A DNA stretch of 64,000 nt from Sphingobacterium alkalisoli (lineage in GTDB: Bacteria > Bacteroidota > Bacteroidia > Sphingobacteriales > Sphingobacteriaceae): the NCBI RefSeq assembly GCF_005049105.1, contig NZ_SUKA01000008.1, positions 124,001 to 188,000 of the forward strand, given 5' to 3'. A program made the position numbers and the translations under genes. The notes beneath the pieces were generated by a model that ran no database searches, had not been told where the DNA came from, and saw nothing but the letters and a program-made list of their open reading frames with translations. The number at the start of each line of letters is the position of its first letter. The stretch's first letter is position 1. Shown here piece after piece: positions 26,164 through 32,390 of the stretch.

Positions 26164-26359
26164 TACCCTTACTTCAATCATTCGATTGCGTAAAATACTT
26201 ATATTAAAAAAGATACAAAGGGCAGCAGCAATCAGTTATTGAAAATTTTCGATTTTATATCTTATATATCCAAAATAACTCCTACGTTTGATTCAGGAAT
26301 TTTCTTAAATTAAAATTTAACAAATCAGGGTTACTATTTGAATTTTAAGGTATTAATAA

Positions 26360-26944
26360 GTGAGTAAGATAAGACAGATATTACCAAAAGAGATATCGGA
26401 CCTTGAGATCATCGAGGGAGTCGCAAAAGGTGAAAGTAAAGCTATAAATACGATTTATGCGCATTTCTTTCCTTCTGTTGCTCGTATGATAATCAATAAT
26501 AACGGTTCGAACGAGGAAGCGAAAGATATCTTTCAAGAGGCGGTAATGGTATTGTATGACCGTGTTACTCAACAAGATTTTGAGTTAAAAAGTAAACTAA
26601 AGACATTTTTATATGCCGTTAGTAGGAGGTTATGGTTAAAGCAGCTTAATCGAAAAGGAGCTTCTACTAATACCTCAGACATTTCTGATTATGAAGACAT
26701 CCTTCATGTTGAAGAAGATATCGAAAGGCATGTAGACATTGAAACTAAGTTTACACAAATGGAAAGCTCGTTAGAGCAGCTGGGGGAGCCCTGTAAAACC
26801 ATTTTGAACGACTTTTATATTGCGAACCTGTCTATGCAGGCTATCTGTGAAAAGTTTGGCTATACCAATACGGATAATGCCAAGACACAGAAATATAAAT
26901 GTCTACAAAGACTTAAAAAGTTGTTTTTTAATAATACAGATTAA
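26360..26944 (+). CDS. RNA polymerase sigma-70 family (ECF-type) sigma factor
   Basis: A 194-residue ECF sigma. Region 2 spans about residues 25-95 (SVARMIINNNGSNEEAKDIF, then EAVMVLYDRV) and region 4 about 130-190 (LGEPCKTILNDFYI, ANLSMQAICEKFGY, then KCLQRLKKLFF). Start GTG at 26360; no ATG lies further upstream in frame. The following gene, 14 bp downstream, encodes a membrane protein with an anti-sigma-like cytoplasmic start, so the two probably form a sigma/anti-sigma pair that responds to an envelope signal. Target promoters are unknown. Confidence 0.9.
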   Translation: MSKIRQILPKEISDLEIIEGVAKGESKAINTIYAHFFPSVARMIINNNGSNEEAKDIFQEAVMVLYDRVTQQDFELKSKLKTFLYAVSRRLWLKQLNRKGASTNTSDISDYEDILHVEEDIERHVDIETKFTQMESSLEQLGEPCKTILNDFYIANLSMQAICEKFGYTNTDNAKTQKYKCLQRLKKLFFNNTD

Positions 26945-26958
26945 AAATAATAGCGATC

Positions 26959-28050
26959 ATGAGTAGTATGCGAAGAAATGAGTTTATTGATTGGGCAGAT
27001 CAATATTTGAGAGGAGAGTTATCCGCGGGCGATCGTTTTGCTTTTGAAAAATTTTGCCAAGATTATCCCGAATTCCAGCAAATTTTTGAAGAACACCGAA
27101 GGTTCATTTCTTCTTGGAAAGAAACCGAACAAAGGCGCATGTTCAAAATGTCGTTACAGCAAGAATCATTACATCGCCAAGCTCCTGCGAAAGCCAATAC
27201 AGGGATCATCAAGATTTGGAAAAAACTGCAGATGAATGCAGGTGTGGCCGCAGCTGTAGCATTGATCTCTGTCTTCTCCACGTTATGGCTCACAGGTTAT
27301 TTTACCAGTATCAAAAAGGCTTCTACAGACTACAGCGCCTTGCGTCGTGAAATGAATACGGTAAAGAAGAATGTAAATGAGCAAAACAGGAAGATCCAAA
27401 ATATCAATAGCGGAAAAGAGAAGAACTCAACGCCGATACACTTCGGTGCTACAGGGTTTATGCTGACCAGAGATGGCTACGTCGTAACAAACTATCATGT
27501 GGTAAATGGTGCTGATTCTGTGCATCTTCAGAACACAAAAGGCCAGGCATTTAAAGCGCAGATCGTTTATTCAGACATAGAGAAAGACTTGGCCATTTTG
27601 CATATCAGCGATAGTACATTCAAGCCCTTAAAAACCGTTCCATATACGTTCAAAAGACAAATATCTGATATTGGAGAAGATATTTATACGATCGGTTTCC
27701 CTCGGGATGAGGCAGTATATGGTCAGGGATATTTAAGTTCGAATACGGGGTATGCAGGAGATACGATCGCCTACCAAATTTCGATCCCTATCAATCCGGG
27801 TAATAGTGGTGGACCGGTTCTAGACAACAGAGGAAATATTATCGGTATCATTTCTGGTAAACAAAAAGGTATTGATGGCGCCGGTTTTGCGATTAAAACC
27901 AAAGAACTGATCGAAACATTAAATCGGATACCTGCAGATTCATTAAAAGGAAATGTAGTTTTGAGCACTAAAAATACATTGTCGAATTTACCGCGGACCG
28001 AGCAGATTAAAAAAATTCAGGATTATATTTATATCGTTAAAGTATACTAG
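26959..28050 (+). CDS. Membrane protein: anti-sigma-like N-terminus fused to trypsin-like (HtrA-type) protease
   Basis: 363 residues. Residues about 8-55 (DWADQYLRGELSAGDRFAFE) resemble the cytoplasmic start of anti-sigma factors. A single membrane helix lies at about 93-113, and a coiled-coil stretch at about 122-150. The rest (about 158-330) is a chymotrypsin-fold protease with H180 in TNYHVVNG, D210 in EKDLAIL and S283 in NPGNSGGP, so the triad is complete. No PDZ domain. Predicted topology: N-terminus inside, protease in the periplasm. It follows the sigma gene by 14 bp, which supports a sensing role: periplasmic damage detected by the protease half and passed to the sigma factor. The anti-sigma assignment is by resemblance. 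Confidence 0.85.
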   Translation: MSSMRRNEFIDWADQYLRGELSAGDRFAFEKFCQDYPEFQQIFEEHRRFISSWKETEQRRMFKMSLQQESLHRQAPAKANTGIIKIWKKLQMNAGVAAAVALISVFSTLWLTGYFTSIKKASTDYSALRREMNTVKKNVNEQNRKIQNINSGKEKNSTPIHFGATGFMLTRDGYVVTNYHVVNGADSVHLQNTKGQAFKAQIVYSDIEKDLAILHISDSTFKPLKTVPYTFKRQISDIGEDIYTIGFPRDEAVYGQGYLSSNTGYAGDTIAYQISIPINPGNSGGPVLDNRGNIIGIISGKQKGIDGAGFAIKTKELIETLNRIPADSLKGNVVLSTKNTLSNLPRTEQIKKIQDYIYIVKVY

Positions 28051-28073
28051 TAGCTTTCAATAGTACTATATTT

Positions 28074-28112
28074 AAAAGCACCTTGGATTTCTTATCCTAG
28101 GTGCTTTTTTTT
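28074..28112. terminator. Bidirectional terminator between protease and Cas12f-like genes
   Basis: AAAAGCACCT-T-GGAT (28074-28088) pairs with ATCC-T-AGGTGCTTTT (28094-28108), with a T-T mismatch and a 5-base loop, and T runs on both strands. It ends both converging genes, leaving no room for an RNA 3' of the Cas12f-like gene. Confidence 0.88.
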
Positions 28113-28119
28113 GTAGACC

Positions 28120-29214
28120 TTATTCAACAATCAGGTTAATTCCCGCCATGCTGGCTTTATACTTTATTTTTTCGATCAAACCGTAATAGCTCCAGTTGCG
28201 CAACAGGAATTCATCGTCTTTTGCTGCTTCTTCTTTATTCGTTTGGTTCACCAGTAAAAGTGTACCCGCCTGTGATTTCACACAGATATCAATTAGTCGA
28301 CGGCTATATAGATGGAGGCGACTATCAACATAGTTCTTTTCCTTTTCGCTAAAATGTTCGAGACTTTTGAGTTTTTTCGTTCTTCCCTTCCCACCTTTAT
28401 TAAAGGCGGAGGCTTTTTGAATGCGATGCCTTGCCGCTTGTATAGCCATCCGTCTATACAGAAATTCCTCTTTATTGCCAATCTGAAAGTTATCCTTATC
28501 GATATTGACTGTAATCGGATGTTCTACGGAAAGAGAAGCCTCTGCTATGACATGATCCTTTAGAACATGTTGTTTTTTTGGAAGTTCCAATGCGATAAGT
28601 AGAAAGATCTTGCCTTTTACAATCTTAATAGAGCTACCGCATATCTTTATCTGCCCCACCAAAGCCCGTTGCAGCAACACGCGTTTATCCGAGCGATCCT
28701 TGCCCAAATATGTACGGAAGGGAATCTTAAATAAGCTGAATTTGAAATCCCTATTTTTCTCATCGTTGCTGAATTTAATCTGAACACCTGAGAATGGAAT
28801 GGGCATATCCTTTTTATAATTACGAAGCGACTTCTCCCCTTTCCAGTATGCCAATCGATCGGCGTTGAAGTTCTTAATCAACGTCATATTCATATTCGAG
28901 ATGATATCCGCAGGCAGTTTGCCTTTAAAGTAAGTGGACAGCACCCTATATGTCGTGTTCATCCGCGAGGTATTTAGAATGCCTTCCGGATCTTTGTTAT
29001 TGTCTGCTAATTTTACCTTCACATCGTCCCGTAGGTAGATCAGGTCTTTTATATTTTCCTGCAGATACTGATGCGTCAGTACCATATTCGAGCCGCGATA
29101 AACAATATCCTGCCATTCGAATAATTTCTTAAAATATTCCGTACGTTTTTCCTTTTCGTCGCAGTCGATGTAAATCTGTACTTTTCGGGTTAAAATAATC
29201 GTATCATTTGCCAT
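28120..29214 (-). CDS. Nuclease-dead, truncated Cas12f/TnpB-like RNA-guided protein
   Basis: 364 residues, shorter than typical Cas12f (about 400-600). The second half aligns by eye with Cas12f/TnpB. A RuvC-I-like strand at about 234-240 (PITVNID) seems to keep Asp239. A Lys/Arg-rich bridge with KGGKGRTKKLKSLEHF at 273-288 and KNYVDSRLHLYSRRLIDIC at 293-311 follows. The RuvC-II strand at 318-324 reads TLLLVNQ where active enzymes have an acidic ED pair, so the Glu is Asn323. Then LLRNWSYYGLIEKIKYKA-x-MAGI at 337-359, and the protein stops at 364, exactly where the zinc ribbon and RuvC-III Asp should begin. Cleavage is therefore not expected; RNA-guided DNA binding is. It lies 12 bp after a sigma-factor gene, with a strong ribosome site. 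This suggests a guide-directed sigma recruiter. Confidence 0.85.
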   Translation of the reverse strand: MANDTIILTRKVQIYIDCDEKEKRTEYFKKLFEWQDIVYRGSNMVLTHQYLQENIKDLIYLRDDVKVKLADNNKDPEGILNTSRMNTTYRVLSTYFKGKLPADIISNMNMTLIKNFNADRLAYWKGEKSLRNYKKDMPIPFSGVQIKFSNDEKNRDFKFSLFKIPFRTYLGKDRSDKRVLLQRALVGQIKICGSSIKIVKGKIFLLIALELPKKQHVLKDHVIAEASLSVEHPITVNIDKDNFQIGNKEEFLYRRMAIQAARHRIQKASAFNKGGKGRTKKLKSLEHFSEKEKNYVDSRLHLYSRRLIDICVKSQAGTLLLVNQTNKEEAAKDDEFLLRNWSYYGLIEKIKYKASMAGINLIVE

Positions 29215-29218
29215 AGAT

Positions 29219-29226
29219 CCTCCTTG
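29219..29226 (-). promoter_or_regulatory. Strong Shine-Dalgarno before the Cas12f-like gene
   Basis: The reverse strand reads AAGGAGGA ending four bases before the ATG, inside the 12-bp gap after the sigma stop codon. Most genes in this window lack such a site, as expected for Bacteroidota. It fixes the start at 29214 and implies high translation relative to the sigma gene. Confidence 0.75.
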
Positions 29227-30042
29227 TTATGCTGTTTGTTTGGATTGCTTTATTTTTGCGTGTGCTTCAACGAATAGCTTCTTCACCATCGCGGAACTTA
29301 GCTGTAAGGCTTCTGAAATCTGTTCAAAGGAGAGCTGCAATTCGTAGCGCATATGAAAAATCTCCGCCTGCTGATCATTAAACTCACCTTGTAATACAAT
29401 TTTAGCAGGTTTATTTAACAGCTCCATTTTCTCCGAACTGTTGAATATGCTGCGCAACGTATCAATTGTTTTCTCTACCTGCATACTGACCTCATAATCG
29501 GATATGCCGCCGAGATAGTAAGCAATGCGTTCATAATTAAAGCTATATTTCAAGCACAGTTTGATAAAGAGTTGTTGTTCGTCTTTCAGACTGGGCAGGA
29601 TACTATTTAACCGATTCATCTGTTCCTGCTTTTCGGTTTCCAATCTTTCGAGGTAGACCAGATCTTCCTCCTCCTCTTCTTCCAGTTCATAGCCCAATAA
29701 AAACTCCTGATAGTCCTCAATACCGTCCAAGCGTAATAGACTACGATTAAACCGATTTCTTGATTTGCTATAATAAGCCTTTATCGCAGCGTTAACCTGC
29801 GTTTTAAGAAAAGTAAAAACCGCATCCATGGAGTCTACATTCTCCCGAAACAACCAGAGCCGTAGAAAAGCTTCCTGTACAATACTTTCTGCGTCACATT
29901 CGTCCTTGGTGTACTTTTCGCCCCGGAAATAAAAGTACCCATAGAACTTTTTATAGAAGAAGTCCAGGCCCTTTTCCCGACCGTCGTTCAGCAATAAAAT
30001 ATGCCGTTCAATATCTTTTTTTTGTTGTAATAGTTTACTCAT
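29227..30042 (-). CDS. Enlarged ECF-type sigma factor paired with the Cas12f-like protein
   Basis: 271 residues, against about 170-200 for most ECF sigmas. Region 2 lies at about 22-100 (GLDFFYKKFYGYFYFRGEKY, DAESIVQEAFLRLWLF, then FLKTQVNAAIKAYYSKSRNR). An acidic linker (EEEEEED, about 121-127) follows. There are two consecutive helical segments that each look like a region-4 helix-turn-helix: about 145-200 (LPSLKDEQQLFIKLCLKYSF, NYERIAYYL) and about 218-266 (FNDQQAEIFHMRYELQLSFE, QISEALQLSSAMVKKLF). No anti-sigma gene adjoins; instead the next gene is the RuvC-dead Cas12f-like protein, 12 bp away. The pair probably acts together, with promoter choice supplied by a guide RNA. Sigma identity is firm; the RNA-guided role is inference. 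Confidence 0.88.
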   Translation of the reverse strand: MSKLLQQKKDIERHILLLNDGREKGLDFFYKKFYGYFYFRGEKYTKDECDAESIVQEAFLRLWLFRENVDSMDAVFTFLKTQVNAAIKAYYSKSRNRFNRSLLRLDGIEDYQEFLLGYELEEEEEEDLVYLERLETEKQEQMNRLNSILPSLKDEQQLFIKLCLKYSFNYERIAYYLGGISDYEVSMQVEKTIDTLRSIFNSSEKMELLNKPAKIVLQGEFNDQQAEIFHMRYELQLSFEQISEALQLSSAMVKKLFVEAHAKIKQSKQTA

Positions 30043-30070
30043 AATTGTTGTTTAGTTTGTTATCGATTAG

Positions 30071-30134
30071 ATAGCTTACTGCAGCCCCGGGGGATATATC
30101 TGGCGGTTTTTGTGGCCGGGGCCGCGTAAGCTGT
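30071..30134. ncRNA. Strong GC-rich hairpin upstream of the sigma/Cas12f-like operon, candidate guide-RNA scaffold or 5'-UTR element
   Basis: GCTTAC (30074-30079) pairs with GTAAGC (30126-30131), GC (30081-30082) with GC (30124-30125), and GCCCCGG (30084-30090) with CCGGGGC (30116-30122), with three weaker outer pairs. This gives about 15 strong pairs closing a 25-base loop that itself holds GATATATC. It is far richer in GC than its surroundings. No U run follows on either strand, so it is not a simple terminator. Read on plus it is followed by TGAATAGAAAC and then a spacer-like stretch before the first array repeat. Read on minus it is the 5' UTR of the sigma gene. Which strand is transcribed is unknown. 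Confidence 0.5.
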
Positions 30135-30181
30135 ATATGAATAGAAACGTATTGGTATTGATGATATAGCTGCAAGACTCT

Positions 30182-30592
30182 GTTGTGTATGCTTTAAAGT
30201 GCGTGATAAGCAAATCTGCGAATTCGCCTATGAGCGGATTTGCAACAAAGTACCTTTCAAATTGGGGTCAGTAACACCTACAGACATCTAAGAAATGATG
30301 GTACTGAGAGTTGTGTATACCTTTCAGATAGGTAGTAAGCAAATTTGCCTATTCGCGAATCAGCAATAAAGTACCTTTCAAATTGTGGTGAGTAACACCC
30401 AGACCTCGCTAACATCCGAATATCGTATAGTTGTGCATACCTTTAAAATTGCAAGAGTTAACACCGGAGGAAGATAGAACTATAGCAGGGCTCCGTTGTG
30501 CATACCTTTAAAATTGGGGTGAGTAACAACTTAAAAACTATGAATGAGGAATATTAGTTGTGCATACCTTATAAATCAAGTAAGCGAATTCG
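30182..30592. CRISPR. Degenerate CRISPR-like array, segment 1
   Basis: Repeats are related to a 36-bp unit that begins GTTGTGTATACCTTTCAAAT and ends TGTGATGAGTAACAAC. Recognisable units: 30182 (5' part), 30243-30278, 30310-30345, 30364-30399, 30430-30465, 30495-30530 and 30557-30592. Spacers between clean units are 26-31 bp. Several units are mutated at the 3' end (AACACC for AACAAC), and the first, third and last run into palindromic GCAAATTTGC-type inserts. No cas1, cas2 or intact effector is in the window; the sigma/Cas12f-like operon lies directly to the left. Confidence 0.8.
30210..30243. repeat. GCAAATCTGC-type palindromic insert in the array (one of four)
   Basis: GCAAATC and GATTTGC arms close a 34-bp palindrome with AATTCGCC in the loop, lying between two array half-repeats. 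Related inserts occur at about 30340-30366, 30584-30616 and 32552-32580, each joined to an array repeat. Confidence 0.65.
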
Positions 30593-30628
30593 CAAATTTG
30601 CCTATTCGCGAATAAGCACACCCGCAAG

Positions 30629-30692
30629 AAAATAAAAAAGTATTTAGCGAGTGGCATATCGCCCTCACCCTACGGCGTCACAAGAAGCCTCA
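30629..30692 (+). repeat. 60-bp dispersed element, copy 1
   Basis: Begins AAAATAAAAAAGTATTTAGC and contains GAGTGGC-ATATC-GCCCTC, which can fold with GAG/CTC and GGC/GCC pairs. Near-identical copies lie at 31611-31673 and 32583-32646. Each copy follows an array segment. Function unknown. Confidence 0.75.
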
Positions 30693-30740
30693 ATATAAGT
30701 CAAAAATCCTCTCCGTTCAAACACCTAAAGTTTAAAAATT

Positions 30741-30775
30741 GTCATTCCGACCGAAAAGGAGGAATCTAACGATAT
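30741..30775. repeat. REP-like repeat GTCATTCCGACC..., copy 1
   Basis: A 35-bp sequence (starts GTCATTCCGACCGAAAAGGA, ends AATCTAACGATAT), identical at 31216-31250. In both places it runs straight into the second half of an array repeat. The GTCATTCC...GGAATC pattern is a familiar Bacteroidota dispersed repeat. Confidence 0.7.
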
Positions 30776-31470
30776 AACTTGCAAATTGGGGTGAATAGCA
30801 CTTGTAGGGAGTAACACCTAATTGGCAAAATACCAATAGGGCGAACTTGTTGTGTATCCCTTTCAAATTGTGATGAGTAACAACGCATGTTGGCGTCTGT
30901 TTGTGTGCAGTGTTGTTGTGTATACCTTTCAAATTGTGATGAGTAACAACATACCAAGAAGACAAAGCAAAGACGTTTCTGTTGTGTATACCTTTCAAAT
31001 TGTGATGAGTAACAACTGTTTCTGCGCGTTCTCGGTCATCTTATTAGTTGTGTATACCTTTCAAATTGTGATGAGTAACAACAAAAAGGTTTAGTATATT
31101 TGTGGCCAACGGATTGTGTATACCTTTCAAATCGGAATGAGTAACACCCACCTTTGTGCTTGATAACGACCACCACTCGTTGTGTATACCTTTCAAACTG
31201 TAGCAGCAGATTCCTGTCATTCCGACCGAAAAGGAGGAATCTAACGATATACCTTTCAAATTGGAATAAGTAACCGTAATCATATAATCTTCACTTGAGT
31301 CCCCACAGTTGTGTATCCCTTTCAAATTGTAGTGATTAATACCTCTTTCATAATGAGGCTTTTAACGGTTCTGTTGTGTATACCTTTCAAACAGGAATGA
31401 ACAACAGCTAAATTTGAGGGAGGTCCTCTCTGAAGTTGCACATACCTTTCAAATTGTAGTAGCAGGTCTT
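30772..31470. CRISPR. CRISPR-like array, segment 2 (best-preserved part)
   Basis: The core has four near-perfect 36-bp repeats at 30849-30884, 30915-30950, 30981-31016 and 31047-31082, then diverging ones at 31113-31148, 31179 (5' half), 31308-31343, 31373-31408 and 31435 (5' part). A 3' half lies at about 30776-30801 and another at about 31250-31276. Spacers in the core are exactly 30 bp (30885-30914, 30951-30980, 31017-31046, 31083-31112, 31149-31178); later ones are 26-32. The repeat termini GTTGT and ACAAC are complementary, so orientation cannot be set from the repeat alone. Spacers differ from one another and I found no full-length match to them elsewhere in the window by eye. Confidence 0.9.
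31216..31250. repeat. REP-like repeat GTCATTCCGACC..., copy 2
   Basis: Identical to 30741-30775. It interrupts the array: a 5' half-repeat (31179 onward) precedes it and a 3' half-repeat (31251-31276) follows it. Confidence 0.7.
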
Positions 31471-31477
31471 TAATTCC

Positions 31478-31561
31478 CGTCATTGCGATGAGCGAAGCGA
31501 GGAAGCAATCTTACTGTTATAATTATGAAAGACTGCCACGTCGTACCTCCTCGCAGTGACG
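31478..31561. repeat. 84-bp REP/MITE-like palindromic element
   Basis: Ends CGTCATTGCGA (31478-31488) and TCGCAGTGACG (31551-31561) are inverted repeats with one mismatch, and inner GCAATCTT pairs with AAGACTGC. It carries the GAGCGAAGCGAGGAAGCAAT motif common to dispersed repeats in this phylum. No open reading frame. It sits at the right end of array segment 2. Confidence 0.75.
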
Positions 31562-31610
31562 AACCTTGTACTGCCAAAACCTATCTTCCTCCTCCTACTC
31601 CCTAACACAT

Positions 31611-31673
31611 AAAACAAAAAAGTATTTAGCGAGTGGCACATCACCCTCACCCTACGGCTTCACAAGAAGCCTC
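31611..31673 (+). repeat. 60-bp dispersed element, copy 2
   Basis: Same element as 30629-30692 with a handful of substitutions (for example CACATCACC for CATATCGCC). It follows array segment 2 and its MITE-like element and precedes the toxin-antitoxin genes. Confidence 0.75.
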
Positions 31674-31740
31674 TGATTAATATTGTATATTTTTATAATA
31701 CGTATTGTTTTCATATTTTTACACGTAAAAGGAAAATGTT

Positions 31741-31983
31741 ATGAATACAAAACTTACATTGAATTTAGAAAAAAACATCATCGAAAGTGCGAAAGATTAT
31801 GCTAAGCATAATAAGACCAGCCTTTCAAAACTGATTGAGAATTACCTAAAATCGTTGACCGAAAAAGAAGAAAACACGACGGTAAGTCCGCTTGTTGAAA
31901 GTCTTACAGGAATCATCCCTCAAGAGCCGGAGAAAAAATACAAAAAGGAATACGCCGACTATTTAAACAAAAAGTATTCTTAA
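31741..31983 (+). CDS. DUF6364-type ribbon-helix-helix antitoxin
   Basis: An 80-residue protein. The N-terminus TKLTLNLEKNIIESAKDYAK is a beta strand plus helix typical of RHH antitoxins of the DUF6364 family; the acidic C-terminal part (about 45-80) would wrap the toxin. Its stop overlaps the start of the PIN-domain gene by one base (TAATG), the usual coupling in VapBC-like modules. It is intact although its toxin partner is broken. Lying between array segments, it may have been inserted there. Confidence 0.85.
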   Translation: MNTKLTLNLEKNIIESAKDYAKHNKTSLSKLIENYLKSLTEKEENTTVSPLVESLTGIIPQEPEKKYKKEYADYLNKKYS

Positions 31984-32390
31984 TGGAACACGTTTTCGTC
32001 GACACCAACATTGTTCTTGACCTACTACAGAAACGCCAAGGTTTTTTTGCGGAGGCGCGGGAACTATTCACTTTAGCTGATAGAAAAGAAGTTAAGCTCT
32101 ATATTTCTGCACTTACTATTACCAATACGTACTAACTGCTATCCAAACACTACAATTCGGCTGATGCTCGAAAGCTATTAGCAAAATTTAAGGTACTCGT
32201 AGAAGTGCTAGCGATAGACGATAAAATCATCGAATTATCTTTGGTCTCAGACTTTAAAGATTTTGAAGATGCCCTCCAATTTTATACCGCATTAGAAAAT
32301 AACTTAGCCATCATTATTACCCGCAATAAAAAAGATTTCAAAAACAATATTCTTCCGGTAATGAGCGCAAAAAAATACTTAAGTAGATAA
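31983..32390 (+). pseudogene. PIN-domain toxin interrupted by an in-frame stop
   Basis: Reading from ATG 31983 gives VFVDTNIVLDLL, the PIN start with its first acidic residue. After 50 codons a TAA at 32133-32135 interrupts, and the same frame then continues for 84 codons (LLSKHYNSADARKLLAKF through DFEDALQFYTALENN and IITRNKKDF) to the normal end. A single change from a Tyr codon (TAC or TAT) to TAA explains it. PIN toxins are RNases that cut tRNA or mRNA. The truncated product lacks most of the acidic site, so the toxin is probably inactive unless the stop is read through. Confidence 0.85.

Noticed and set aside
30035..30042. Eight-base identity ATGAGTAA between the sigma start codon region and the array repeat end
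   Set aside because: Eight bases including a start codon and common second codon are expected by chance; not enough for an anti-repeat.
30071..30134. Reading the GC-rich hairpin as a plain intrinsic terminator
   Set aside because: No U run follows on either strand, the loop is 25 bases, and no gene ends beside it.
30732..31325. Open frames on both strands in the array that repeat peptides such as NLKGIHN or VVYTFQIVMSNN
   Set aside because: These are translations of the 36-bp repeats; spacers differ and no start, ribosome site or family resemblance supports a protein.
32205..32390. Separate small gene in the second half of the PIN region
   Set aside because: It continues the PIN frame after the stop at 32133 and encodes the expected C-terminal half of the same domain, so it is part of a pseudogene.
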